Below are positions 18,401 through 27,250 of a stretch of 64,000 nt of DNA, in pieces (the stretch's first letter is position 1; each line of letters opens with the position of its first letter). The DNA lies in NCBI GenBank assembly GCA_951812645.1, contig CATOSM010000001.1, positions 289,560 to 353,559 on the forward strand, written 5' to 3'. The position numbers and the translations under genes were made by a program. The stretch comes from an uncultured Candidatus Nitrosopumilus sp. (lineage in GTDB: Archaea; Thermoproteota; Nitrososphaeria; Nitrososphaerales; Nitrosopumilaceae). The notes under the pieces were generated by a model, which did not search any database, was not told the origin of the DNA, and saw nothing but the letters and a program-made list of their open reading frames with translations.

Positions 18401-18964
18401 TTGGAAAATGATGATGAATTACAGAAGTTCATTATTTTATTAGCTGCTGCTAATGACGAACCAATCAAAGGTAGACTGAAATTACAGAAAATGATGTTTT
18501 TGCTTTCTGATAAAATTGATGAAATAAAAGAACAAAGTAGTTATGATGCAGATAACTATGGGCCTTATAGCGAAGTAGTTGATGAAGAATCTCAATTTCT
18601 AGAACAGATTGGTGTGTTGTCTAGCGGACCGGGTGAAATTCTTATCACTAAAGAAGGTAAAGAAATTGCAAACGAATTAATGAAAAATGAAAATCCAAGT
18701 ATGGTTTCTACTTTGAGAGAATATAAGAAATTCTTGAATGATCTTACTAGTAAAGAGTTACTGGCGTATGTTTATTCTGCTTATCCTGATATGGCTGAAG
18801 AATCGGCTGAATATGAAAACTTGAAACCAAATATGGAGCATTATCTCTTTTCGTTAATAAAAAAACAAAAAATCAGTGCTCAACGTGCGGCCGAACTCTT
18901 GAATAAATCCCAAGATTACATAATTGAAAAAATGAAAGAAAAAGGAATCATGATTTTAGAATAG
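18401..18964 (+). CDS. antitoxin-like protein: Panacea/SocA-like domain plus UPF0175-like tail
   Basis: 187 residues. The first part (about 8-85) has GRLKLQKMMFLLSDKI, DADNYGPYSEVVDEE and a Gly-rich turn, resembling the Panacea/SocA-like antitoxin fold (GRLKLQK...YGPYS pattern). The tail (about 150-187: KISAQRAAELLNKSQDYIIE and KMKEKGI) resembles the UPF0175 antitoxin DNA-binding motif. It starts at TTG 18401. The stop is followed 3 bp later by a PIN-domain toxin start, the usual antitoxin-toxin layout. Family assignment is by motif memory. Confidence 0.65.
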   Translation: MENDDELQKFIILLAAANDEPIKGRLKLQKMMFLLSDKIDEIKEQSSYDADNYGPYSEVVDEESQFLEQIGVLSSGPGEILITKEGKEIANELMKNENPSMVSTLREYKKFLNDLTSKELLAYVYSAYPDMAEESAEYENLKPNMEHYLFSLIKKQKISAQRAAELLNKSQDYIIEKMKEKGIMILE

Positions 18965-18967
18965 ATT

Positions 18968-19058
18968 TTGAAAATTTTAGATGCGACAACGATAATTGCA
19001 ATATTTAATGAAATTGATTGTCCTAATTTAATTGACAAGATTCTTCAATTAGGTCATC
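18968..19058 (+). pseudogene. PIN-domain (VapC-like) toxin, truncated after about 30 residues
   Basis: From TTG 18968 the frame encodes MKILDATTIIAIFNEIDCPN, then LIDKILQLGH, the standard first strand and helix of a PIN RNase (catalytic Asp5, then the second acidic region). After LGH at about 19055 the sequence departs into unrelated DNA. The remaining three acidic residues are missing, so the toxin cannot be active. The antitoxin upstream looks intact. Confidence 0.65.
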
Positions 19059-19478
19059 CATCCGCGGTCATAAACTGCAGCAACAGATGGGTCATCCATC
19101 ATACCAGGTAGTTTTTGTACAACCATTCCCCCATCCCCACCGCTCCAGTTTTTCAGCAGTATTTGAAGAGACGTATGCAAACGAGCGTGCTGATGATTTC
19201 TGCATTACCGTACACCGCTGCGTTTCTGCATTAGCCAGATGTGTTATTTGGATGTGGCATATGCACAGGGCCGGCGGTAACAATATCATCACCTGCACCG
19301 TCATTTGTTTTTTAGACGTGCGGCACCATATTTTAAATTACGACACTGGAAATAAAATCTCTAGTTTGCAGTTGTTGCAACATAATCAATGCCGACATCC
19401 ACTTTGGGATTGCAATTCTTGCATTCGGGAGCTGGTGACTTTGATGAATCATGAATCCATATTACAATGTCTTAAAAT
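19059..19478. other. scrambled interval between PIN fragment and KaiC-like fragment
   Basis: About 420 bp of richer GC than its surroundings. Minus-strand frames give broken protein-like pieces such as GAGDDIVTAGPVHMPHPNN and VVQKLPGMMDDPSVAAVYDR in different frames with stops between. It is likely the ruin of one gene inserted into the PIN locus. I cannot name the family. Confidence 0.45.
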
Positions 19479-19991
19479 ATTGAAGAAGTCAAAAATGATT
19501 CCAAATCACATGGTTGGGACTTTGATGATTTGATATCTAAAGATAAAATATCGATGATTGATGCAAGACCGTTTAAAACTCAAGATGAATTAATCGGTAA
19601 AGATGATTCATTATATCGTGGAGGGCAATTGCCGTTTGAACATCTAACCGGATTATTACTTGGTAGTATCAAGAGAATTGAAGCAAAACGAGATCTAATT
19701 GACTCTGCAACCATACTTGCCATGCAATATCCAGATAAATTTTACATGAGACAAGGATTACAAGGCATGTTACAATCTTTGGAAAACTTTGGAGTGACTA
19801 GATTAATTCTTTCAGGACATTCCGAAAATGATGAAATTCCAATTGAATGGTTTGCTACTTCGGGAATTATTCAACTTCGGCATGCCAGAGTTGAAGATAC
19901 CGCGGAGAGAGCCATACAAGTTGCCAAAATGAGAGGAATAAAACACAGTGAACAGATGCATCCAATTGATCTTAATTCGGATGGATTGTAA
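19479..19991 (+). pseudogene. C-terminal half of a KaiC-like RecA-superfamily ATPase
   Basis: The open stretch encodes EEVKNDSKSHGWDFDDLISK, later KRDLIDSATILAMQ (Walker B-like strand) and FATSGIIQLRHARVEDTAER to a natural-looking stop. Walker A and everything before it are absent; an in-frame stop (TAA) lies directly upstream and the scrambled region begins there. KaiC-like archaeal ATPases are normally about 240-480 residues, so this is a 5'-truncated copy of about 170 residues. Confidence 0.65.
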
Positions 19992-20018
19992 TTGTTGCAT
20001 CCACGATCAATGCATTGA

Positions 20019-21260
20019 TTATTTCTTCTTTCTAATTTGCTGTGCAACCATTGGCAGAAATGCTCCAACATCAGAAACAATTCCTAACGCTTGCCATGTT
20101 CCTCTATCCATAAGTTTGGTAACAGTTGGTTGACTGATGTCAACTACAATGACTTTGACATTTGCTGGAAGCATATTTCCTGTGGCAATGGAATGTAGCA
20201 TGGTTGAAATCATAATCACCATACTTGCATCTTTTAGTACTTTTTTGTATTCCCTTTGGGCTTGAGCAACATCTGTTATTACATCTGGTAGTGGGCCATC
20301 ATCCCTAATGGAGCCTGCCAAAACAAACGGTACTTTGTTTTTTACACACTCGTACATTATCCCCTTTGTTAGTTTCTTTGTTTTCACCATGTTGGCAATA
20401 GAACCTGCTTTGAATACTGCATTGATTGCATCCATATGGTTTCTGTGACCGTGATATGCCAGGGTAGCATCATGAACATTCATTCCTAGAGATGTGCCAA
20501 GTGTAGCATACTCTATATCGTGAACAGCCAGTGCATTTCCTGCCAATACCCCATCAATGTAACCTGATCTGACTAATTCTGAAACAGAATCATCCGCACC
20601 TGTGTGTACAATTGCAGGGCCTCCAACAATTATAATTTTACCGCCCTTCTTTTTGGTATTGTAAATATCATCTGCAACTTTTTTTGCAATGTGTTGAGTT
20701 GGGCGTTCACTGGAACTTGAACTTCCCATAAATTCAAAAACATTAACTCCTTCTCTTGGACGCTCTGGAGGGGTTATTTTGATTCCTTTTTCCCCTACAA
20801 TTATTTGATCACCTTTTTGTACATCTCTAACCGGAACGCAAAATGCCTTGTTTCCTTTTACCACAATACATTTGTCCATCATCATATTTTCTACAGGAAT
20901 CCATTTGCCTTTATGAAATACATTGGTATGATTGTTAGTTGTACTGTAAAAATTATCTGGCATTACATAATTTTTTGGTGCTTTTTTTAGTGTAATTTGT
21001 TGTTGTATTTTTGATATTGCTCCTAGACGATAAACTGTTTCTAAAATTTCATCAAGATGTTTTTGATTTTTTCCTGTGATTGATAGTCTCGCAAAAGATT
21101 CATCTTGTTTCTTTTTACCGATGTCAATCTCTTCTACTTGAAATTCCCCCTGCAAGTCCATTATTTTATCAAAAATCTTGGTCAAAATCGAAGAGTCAAT
21201 CAAATGCCCTCCAACCTCAATTTCTTGAGATGATTTGCTCATTTTATTTATCAGTGCCAT
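20019..21260 (-). CDS. archaeal ornithine cyclodeaminase-type protein (TIGR00300 / LOR-SDH domain)
   Basis: 413 residues. An N-terminal alpha/beta LOR/SDH-like domain (about 12-105, starting VGGHLIDSSILTKIFDKIMD) is followed by a Rossmann-type C-terminal domain (GGKIIIVGGPAIVHTGADDS; ALAVHDIEYATLGTSLGM; YHGHRNHMDAINA). This family in archaea and in cyanobacterial AgrE/ArgZ converts ornithine to proline with NAD (family knowledge). The real start may be the internal Met-Ser at residue 7. It is convergent with the KaiC-like fragment. Sequence appears complete. Confidence 0.82.
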   Translation of the reverse strand: MALINKMSKSSQEIEVGGHLIDSSILTKIFDKIMDLQGEFQVEEIDIGKKKQDESFARLSITGKNQKHLDEILETVYRLGAISKIQQQITLKKAPKNYVMPDNFYSTTNNHTNVFHKGKWIPVENMMMDKCIVVKGNKAFCVPVRDVQKGDQIIVGEKGIKITPPERPREGVNVFEFMGSSSSSERPTQHIAKKVADDIYNTKKKGGKIIIVGGPAIVHTGADDSVSELVRSGYIDGVLAGNALAVHDIEYATLGTSLGMNVHDATLAYHGHRNHMDAINAVFKAGSIANMVKTKKLTKGIMYECVKNKVPFVLAGSIRDDGPLPDVITDVAQAQREYKKVLKDASMVIMISTMLHSIATGNMLPANVKVIVVDISQPTVTKLMDRGTWQALGIVSDVGAFLPMVAQQIRKKK

Positions 21261-21293
21261 ATTCTTTCTAAAGCTTGCGTTTTTTTCTTGATA

Positions 21294-21641
21294 CTAAACA
21301 GGCAAGATTACCTTACCTTCAAATTTTGAAATGTTGTCATTTTCAAAGGCTTTTTCGAGTGTCTCTTTTTGTTGTTTTGTCACACCTTGGACTATTGTTT
21401 TAGAAGATCCTGTTTTATCTACTAGTGCCAGAATATACCCGCTACTATCTGTCAACACAAAGCCTGCAGATTCGTCTACAAATGCATACAAGTTTTCTTC
21501 ACCTACCGGGGCCCAATTGTTCGATTTTGTGTCTGCAAGTGCCAAGGCAGGCATTGCTTTTCCATCAGTGAGCGTGTTGAGATACTCTCTAGCTATGGCA
21601 ACTCTTTTTTGACCTAGTTTTAGAGCCTGAAAATATTGCAT
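21294..21641 (-). CDS. conserved-looking hypothetical protein
   Basis: 115 residues, soluble, mixed alpha/beta. N-terminal helix (MQYFQALKLGQKRVAIAREY), then a beta-rich region with FVDESAGFVLTDSSGYILAL, then a helical tail. No domain recognised. It lies 33 bp upstream of the ornithine cyclodeaminase gene on the same strand and may be co-transcribed with it. Confidence 0.7.
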   Translation of the reverse strand: MQYFQALKLGQKRVAIAREYLNTLTDGKAMPALALADTKSNNWAPVGEENLYAFVDESAGFVLTDSSGYILALVDKTGSSKTIVQGVTKQQKETLEKAFENDNISKFEGKVILPV

Positions 21642-21715
21642 TGTTCACAGTTGATTCAATTGTTATAACAATTTTCCTCAAAAGATTGTTATAGAATCTC
21701 AAAGACTAGAAAAAT

Positions 21716-22015
21716 ATGCCTTTGACAAACTCTGTCATCATAAAATTAAATGAAATTACAACTATGGTGGAGGATAAATCAAAAATCTCGGAATCCGAAA
21801 TAGATGAAATCAAATTGATTTTTAAAAGTTTGGTTGAACAAAATGAGCGATACGATCTTGATGAAATAGAATTTTGGTTTGAAAATGAGGGTAATTGGAC
21901 AACAAAAGAATCTCGAGTTAGAATAGCGAATCTTGCAAACTATATTCAGGACAAATACATGCAAACAGCTCATCTAAGAGTAATCTCTGATGGTGACTGC
22001 AGCTGTGGACATTAA
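21716..22015 (+). CDS. hypothetical acidic protein with Cys-rich end
   Basis: 99 residues, helical and acidic, ending in DGDCSCGH, a possible metal-binding tail. It starts at ATG 21716. The 3' end overlaps the convergent 22012 gene by 4 bp. Function unknown. Confidence 0.65.
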   Translation: MPLTNSVIIKLNEITTMVEDKSKISESEIDEIKLIFKSLVEQNERYDLDEIEFWFENEGNWTTKESRVRIANLANYIQDKYMQTAHLRVISDGDCSCGH

Positions 22016-22236
22016 GTTTCTAACCGTTCTAATAATCTACCAATGATTTTTGCATTCTCAGCTCTTTCATTCTGAATTTCTTCTACACGTACATCGTTTT
22101 GTGTACCACTCGATAAAATTTGGAGATATTCTTCATCCAAATCATTGTTCGTTTGTAATCTTTTGATTACTTCAAATAAAATGCCAATTACTTGTTTTTG
22201 GGCATCAATTAATTGGTTTTTTTCATCCTCATCCAT
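22012..22236 (-). CDS. small helical hypothetical protein
   Basis: 74 residues, heptad-like helices (KQVIGILFEVIKRLQTNNDL; RAENAKIIGRLLERLET) suggestive of a coiled coil. It begins 2 bp after the stop of the HD-domain gene on the same strand, so probably the same transcript. Confidence 0.6.
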   Translation of the reverse strand: MDEDEKNQLIDAQKQVIGILFEVIKRLQTNNDLDEEYLQILSSGTQNDVRVEEIQNERAENAKIIGRLLERLET

Positions 22237-22238
22237 GC

Positions 22239-22784
22239 CTATGATTCATTTACAATGTTTCTAAATAATTCTTTTAGTTTAGGATGTGTAATTTCATTTT
22301 CTGCAGATTCAAAAAATGGTTTCAGTTTTTCTTTAGAGTGCCCCTCATTTTGGTAAGTTTTTGCTTGAAAGGCCATCTCTAATCTATCAAGTTGATGTAC
22401 TATTTTTGCCTCTTCTGAATCCTTTCCCCGGTAATCATTCCATAGTGTTTCATATTCTAGTTTTACATCTTCAGGTAAAGTTTCAATAATTTTTAAAAAT
22501 GCCTCATTTTCTAATTTATTTTTTTCGTCTATGGGAATCTCTCCCGGCACATAATCTCCTATTTTTGATTCTGTCAAATCATGAAGTAATATCATTTTGA
22601 GAATTTTTTCTGAATCATTATTTTCCATATCTGAGATAACCATCCCCATCATGGCCATTGAATACGAATGTTCTGCAACGGATTCTGGATTTTCTATAGA
22701 TAATTTATCAATCCATCCTTGTCTGGAGATTTTTTTTAAATTTACAGCTGTTTTAAAAAAATCAAGTATCATCAAATTATGCAA
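22239..22784 (-). CDS. HD-domain phosphohydrolase (HDDC2/YfbR-like 5'-deoxynucleotidase)
   Basis: 181 residues. Metal-binding His and HD motifs are visible: ESVAEHSYSMAMMGM (first His), ILLHDLTESKIGDYVPGEI (HD), and QLDRLEMAFQA (final Asp). This set is typical of the HD_3/HDDC2 family that dephosphorylates deoxynucleoside monophosphates (family knowledge). Start could be the first or fifth codon. Divergent from the cobalamin adenosyltransferase. Confidence 0.82.
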   Translation of the reverse strand: MHNLMILDFFKTAVNLKKISRQGWIDKLSIENPESVAEHSYSMAMMGMVISDMENNDSEKILKMILLHDLTESKIGDYVPGEIPIDEKNKLENEAFLKIIETLPEDVKLEYETLWNDYRGKDSEEAKIVHQLDRLEMAFQAKTYQNEGHSKEKLKPFFESAENEITHPKLKELFRNIVNES

Positions 22785-22824
22785 TTGCGAATCACATAAT
22801 AGTTATTTCAAAATTAGTAAATTC

Positions 22825-23361
22825 ATGAAAATATACACAAAAACCGGTGATGATGGAAGTACAGGATTACAAGGAAATTATAGAATTGACAAATCGCATC
22901 CTAGAATTATCGCATATGGGACAGTTGACGAAGCTAATGCGGCCCTAGGAATTGTATTATCTAATTCACTGGATGATGATGTTACAAAAATTTTAACTGA
23001 AATTCAAAATGACCTTTTTCTTTTAGGTGCCGATCTTTCAAATCCGAATATTAACGATGTTAAAAATCGTGTTTCTTTAAAAATGATAGACAAGTTAGAA
23101 CAATACGTTGACAAATTCGAATCAGAATTGCCTCCTTTAACTAATTTTATTTTACCAGGAGGAGATCCATCTGCAGCCCAATTGCACTATGTTCGAACTG
23201 TGGTCAGACGAGCTGAATCTCAAACAGTTCTACTAACTGAAAAAGATGAAATTAACTCAAATTGTATCAAATACCTCAACAGATTATCAGATTTGTTTTT
23301 CGTAATGGGTCGTTTGATCAATAGACGAAGTAGTCATGAAGATATAGTCTGGAAGATCTGA
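22825..23361 (+). CDS. ATP:cob(I)alamin adenosyltransferase, PduO type
   Basis: 178 residues making adenosylcobalamin. The family signature is plain: MKIYTKTGDDGSTGLQG at the N terminus, YGTVDEANAALG, FILPGGDPSAAQLHYVRTVV with RRAE, and a C-terminal NRLSDLFFVMGRL. An upstream in-frame extension to 22597 exists but overlaps the divergent HD gene and lacks family character, so the ATG at 22825 is chosen. Thaumarchaea need adenosylcobalamin for methylmalonyl-CoA mutase. Confidence 0.92.
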   Translation: MKIYTKTGDDGSTGLQGNYRIDKSHPRIIAYGTVDEANAALGIVLSNSLDDDVTKILTEIQNDLFLLGADLSNPNINDVKNRVSLKMIDKLEQYVDKFESELPPLTNFILPGGDPSAAQLHYVRTVVRRAESQTVLLTEKDEINSNCIKYLNRLSDLFFVMGRLINRRSSHEDIVWKI

Positions 23362-23491
23362 AAAGACAAATTTTAGTTAACGTTTTCTAACACTATTTTT
23401 TCTAATTCCAAAAAATAGGCACAAGGGTTATTTCATTTAACTGAAATAAATAACAAAATCAAAAATAAATCTAGAATCAGACAACCTCACG

Positions 23492-23728
23492 TTATTTGTG
23501 AGATTCATTCAAAGTAATTCCATCCCTTTCAAATTCTTTTACTAACCTTACCGCATTGTTTATTTTTTCATCACGTTTGTGTCTATAGTGAGAATCAGAT
23601 TCCCCTATTGGCGATATTCTTGTTTCAAGTTGCATCTCAAAACTACTTTTTGCATACTTGCCATAACGAGCTTCAACAAATTTTACACTTTTTTCTATCC
23701 ACATATAGTAGGGGATCACGCCATTCAC
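23492..23728 (-). CDS. hypothetical protein
   Basis: 78 residues, basic, helical; contains MWIEKSVKFVEARYGKYAKS and an RHKRDEKINNAVRLV helix. No domain recognised. It stands alone between the adenosyltransferase and the HAD gene. Confidence 0.5.
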   Translation of the reverse strand: MNGVIPYYMWIEKSVKFVEARYGKYAKSSFEMQLETRISPIGESDSHYRHKRDEKINNAVRLVKEFERDGITLNESHK

Positions 23729-23898
23729 TATTCAATACCTTTTCAGATTCTACAAACTCGTCATAATTTTGAATAATCATACAAATGCTACTTTTTTAGC
23801 ATTAAGGCATTACCGTTGTTCTTTTAATATAAAACGTCAAATAGATAGATTCTGTCCGGTATTTAGCAAAAGATACGTTGGATAAAATGCATGCTATT

Positions 23899-24863
23899 TT
23901 ATGCAAATTTGAATAACTTACTGTATAATTCTTCAATTGCTTTTGGAGCACTATTTCTTAACTTGTATTTTGCTGCTTTTTTGATATCTGCATCGGCATT
24001 CCCTACAGCATAACTAACATTTGCAAATTTGAACATTGGAACATCTAATCCACTATCTCCAACTGCAATAACTTCATGTAGTGAGTCTAGACCAAGTTCT
24101 TCCTCACCGGCCAAATATTCCATAGCAGTACCTTTGTTAATGCCTTTTTTACTTATGTGGTAGGTATTTTTGCTTGCATGTACTTCAACAGAAGATTTTG
24201 ATTTTTTTATTGCAGTAGATAGGCGTGTTTTAGATATGGAATTTTTGTTTATGACGTATTCAGTTTTTCGACTTTGTTGATTTGAATCCAAAACATAGTC
24301 AATATTTTCGATGGATAGATAATTTAGTAGTTTATCAGGCTCTGTTCTATCACCATATTTTTCATTAACTAGACTTGAATTTATTATGATACCACCATTT
24401 TCCGCAATCCCGTAAGGGGATGTTTTATACATCTTAATCAATTTTTTAACATCTTGAGATGCTCTTCCCGTACAAAAATAAACAATACAGTTTTGAGTCA
24501 TAAATTTCTCAAACATTTCTTTTACATTACGATTTAATGCAGAAATGCCTTGATGGGTAAGAGTACTATCAATGTCAAAAAATATATGTTTAATCTTTCT
24601 TTTCTTATTATTTTTCCTGGTGTCTTTTTTTAGTTCATCTTTTTTAATTTTTAATGGATAAAATATAAATGATCTAATTGTAGGTATGTCTCGTAATTTT
24701 TTTTGTATTTGTAATATTTTTTTGTGTCATTATAATATAATGGTGTTTTATATTTTAGTATAAGCATATTTTCTTGATCAACTTTTATTATTGATGAAAA
24801 TATTTCTAATTTACTGATTGTTTTATCTCTACCATTAGGTTTACAGAAAATATGAATAGACAT
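23899..24863 (-). CDS. HAD-superfamily phosphatase with N-terminal extension, interrupted by one frameshift
   Basis: The HAD core is complete: the nucleophile motif IKHIFFDIDSTLTHQG (from about 24595 downward), motif II FCTGRAS, GIAENGGI, the lysine GINKGTAMEYL, and motif IV VIAVGDSGLDVPMF. It resembles Cof-type or mannosyl-3-phosphoglycerate-type phosphatases. The N-terminal piece (24863 downward: MSIHIFCKPNGRDKTISKLE) runs in another frame and joins at a run of seven A (plus-strand T run 24717-24723). One more A gives DTKKILQIQKKLRDIPTIRS and one protein of about 322 residues. Whether the break is real is unclear. Confidence 0.7.
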
Positions 24864-24876
24864 TTTAAAAGAAAAG

Positions 24877-25170
24877 TTATTTTGTTTCTAAATGAATTCT
24901 GACATCTTTTACAGATGAATTATTTTTAGAATTTGCTTTGAGAGAACGTAATGCAGTTTCAAATTTATCCCGTTTTTTGCCATCTATTTTTGCAATTCCC
25001 GTAACACAAAAATCTGTATCACCCATTATCTGAGTTACAGTATCTGCTTCTTGGACTTCATTGAAGTTTTCAACTAATGCATCTCTTAATTCTGCACACA
25101 TACTCTCATGTTTTGCATCGGCACATTGTAGCAATATGTGGGCATTGACTAAATTGCTTTTTCCACTCAT
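24877..25170 (-). CDS. stand-alone Lrp/AsnC-type ligand-binding (RAM-like) domain protein
   Basis: 97 residues fitting the alpha/beta ferredoxin-like RAM domain: NAHILLQCADAKHESMCAEL, then EADTVTQIMGDTDFCVTGIA and a final strand SVKDVRIHLETK. No HTH is attached. Thaumarchaea encode many of these. It may sense amino acids or act with a separate DNA-binding protein. It ends 13 bp upstream of the HAD gene start on the same strand. Confidence 0.65.
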   Translation of the reverse strand: MSGKSNLVNAHILLQCADAKHESMCAELRDALVENFNEVQEADTVTQIMGDTDFCVTGIAKIDGKKRDKFETALRSLKANSKNNSSVKDVRIHLETK

Positions 25171-25425
25171 ATTAGACCGCTCTTTTTAGTTGTCTCATCA
25201 TGAAAAGTGCTGCTACGTTGTGTTTTTTCAGTAATTTGTTCTCTAAAAATAAGTAAATTCATGAATATGATTGAAATTTTCAAAACATATAATTGTATGG
25301 TCTTTTTTTTGATCGATGGTTTTTTCATGTTTAGAATTTATCGAGATTTTTTCAAATTTTCATCTAATGAATCCAACATGGATTTGCCCGCTTTTTCACC
25401 ATTTTCAGGATTCTCATCTAATTTG

Positions 25426-25614
25426 CTACGATGAATTCGAGACATCATCTTCAATTGTCTGAATTTTATCCATATCCATGTCGCCATATCGGACATATTC
25501 TCCACCACCCCCCATCAATGAAAGTTTGGTTTGGACATGAACATTTAGCATAATCATACACGTGAATGCTTTCTAAAATTGTACCACATTGAAGACATTT
25601 GAGAAATCCAACAT
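25426..25614 (-). pseudogene. small zinc-ribbon protein, frameshifted
   Basis: Minus-strand pieces: FLKCLQCGTILESIHVYDYA followed by KCSCPNQTFIDGG, and in the next frame GGEYVRYGDMDMDKIQTIED to a stop at 25426. Together they match a small CxxC...CxC zinc-ribbon family ending in DGG..Y.RYGD. The break is in a run of six G (plus-strand C run 25508-25513); one extra G joins them. The start is also unclear: an ATG at 25614 is one frame off. Confidence 0.55.
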
Positions 25615-25694
25615 ATGATGATAATTTTTTTAAAATAAAAAGAGTTGTCTTGTATTATTGCATATAAAACATAGAATAATTTTGATAGTTATTT

Positions 25695-25799
25695 TTATGC
25701 TAAATCTTTCAAAAATATCAGTAAGTTAGGATTTAATTTTAAGGGGCTATCTTGTATTACTGCTCCTCTTGATTTCAAAGTTAATTCGTTTTTCAGCAT
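25695..25799 (-). CDS. possible 34-residue peptide
   Basis: ATG at 25799 opens a short basic frame (MLKNELTLKSRGAVIQDSPL) ending at TAA 25695. Its frame is open upstream to the end of the 25836 gene. Composition is protein-like but there is no family match. Confidence 0.3.
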   Translation of the reverse strand: MLKNELTLKSRGAVIQDSPLKLNPNLLIFLKDLA

Positions 25800-25835
25800 A
25801 TTTTTTCGTAATCTGTAAACTAACCAATATTTCAG

Positions 25836-26153
25836 TTATGGTGTTATTATTTTAAAAATTAAGTAAATTATCTTTTCATCATAATTTTTGAAACGACCTT
25901 TATGTTTATCACGTAAATAGTTCCCTAATGATGTATCTTTTGAGAGATCATGAGCATCTTTTGAAATTTTGATGTTTAAACTACGTAATGTGAGAAAAAT
26001 AATTCCAATTGCTAAAATATAGTACGCCGCTATTGTGATTCGGACAAGATGGTTGTTGAAAATATCTGCAGTCCACAAAACCTTTTCTTTATCATATATA
26101 AAAATAGGAATAAAATTAAGAGTATGATTTTTGAGACTGGTTATTTCTAACAA
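25836..26153 (-). CDS. small membrane hypothetical protein
   Basis: 105 residues with a hydrophobic helix at about 38-56 (ITIAAYYILAIGIIFLTLRS) and a basic C-terminal part (DKHKGRFKNYDEK). Unknown function. It lies 59 bp downstream of a gene fragment truncated by IS copy 2, and both were probably one transcript. Confidence 0.5.
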   Translation of the reverse strand: MLEITSLKNHTLNFIPIFIYDKEKVLWTADIFNNHLVRITIAAYYILAIGIIFLTLRSLNIKISKDAHDLSKDTSLGNYLRDKHKGRFKNYDEKIIYLIFKIITP

Positions 26154-26212
26154 ACAATAAGATTTTGTAGATAATCTTTCAAAATAAACTTCGTACTATT
26201 TCGATGAGGATA

Positions 26213-26371
26213 TTATTTCTCCTTCAAAAAAACCAATTTTTTCATATTATCAACATTAGATTTGTCAAAATAAATAACAGCATTTTGTGCCTGTTGATAG
26301 CCCCAATTAGTAATTTCAATAGGAGTTATCTTGTGGGTAAAATCGAGTGTTTTAGAATTTTGAGGAATTAA
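26213..26371 (-). pseudogene. C-terminal gene fragment cut by IS copy 2
   Basis: From the IS edge the minus strand stays open for 52 codons: LIPQNSKTLDFTHKITPIEI, then TNWGYQQAQNAVIYFDKSN, to a stop at 26213. Protein-like composition with no start codon marks it as the 3' part of a gene whose 5' part is missing beyond the insertion. Confidence 0.55.
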
Positions 26372-27250
26372 CAACTCATCCTAAAACCGATCATTTTGTA
26401 AATAATTCATGACAGTCGGGATCCGACAATGGCTCTGCTGATGTATCTTTCATGATTCACAAAGAAATGTCAGACACTCAATGGGACACGGTTGCAACAC
26501 ATCTGCCAAAACCTGCAAAAACCGGAAGGCCAGGATGCAATGACAGAAACACAGTCAACTGAATATCGTTTGTCCTAACAACCGGCTGCAGGCGGGCAGA
26601 CATGCCGGACAGATACGGTTCAAAATCCACCGCGCATCTGAGATTCTCAGAGCTGCAGCAAAAGGGAATATGGAAAAGGATTCTGTCAAGACTGATCAAA
26701 TCCGCACACAGACAGGGAAAAATCAGCCTGCAAAAAATATCGATTGATTCATCGTCAGTTGCCGCCAAAAAGGGGGGGGACAAAACAGGATATGACGGGT
26801 TCAGGAAGATCCTGGGCACAAAGATTCACGTTGCAGTAGACAGGACAGGACTGCCAATCTCAATCAGGGCCAGCCCTGCAAACATTCATGACAGTACGAA
26901 ATTCATCGATGTGTTGGAAAACATCTCAGAACTTACAGGTGATGATCTGCCGTATCAGATCATCTCAGTGTATGCCGACAGGGGATACGATGCGGCATAC
27001 ATCAGAGACTATCTGAGATCCCATGGGATTGACTGTTGCATTCCATACAAAAGGAACTCAAGGAACGTTGCACAAAACAGGAATCAAAGACATTATGGCA
27101 AGACAGGGTTTGTCGTAGAGCGGTTCTTTGCATGGCTCAAGTGCGGACTTCACGGGACGGCAGTCAGATACGAAGGGAACTGTGACAACTGTCTCGGGTT
27201 TGTGTATCTGGCATGCGTCATGATGTATTGGAGGGTTTTAGGATAAGTTG
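26372..27250 (+). mobile_element. IS5-family (IS427-like) element, copy 2
   Basis: Terminal inverted repeats caactcatcctaaaac (26372-26387) and gttttaggataagttg (ending 27250), one mismatch. Flanks on both outer sides are TAA, a plausible 3-bp target duplication. The element is 879 bp and diverged from copies 3/4, and close to copy 1 in ORFB. Confidence 0.88.
26467..27246 (+). pseudogene. IS5-family transposase, single frame with one internal stop (copy 2)
   Basis: Read from ATG 26467, ORFA and ORFB lie in one frame with no frameshift (SSVAAKKGGDKTGYDGF spans the usual frameshift site, where the G run is longer). A TGA at 26560-26562 interrupts it near residue 32 (NTVN-stop-ISF). The DDE core is otherwise intact: HVAVDRTGLPISIRASPANI, YADRGYDAAYIRDY, KTGFVVERFFAWLK. 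Confidence 0.8.

Noticed and set aside
22597-22824. N-terminal extension of the cobalamin adenosyltransferase
   Set aside because: It overlaps the divergent HD gene and does not resemble the family, which begins MKIYTKTGDDG.
25207-25434. Plus-strand frame of 75 codons (Phe/Ile-rich)
   Set aside because: Composition is typical of AT-rich shadow; the minus strand here carries a zinc-ribbon ruin.
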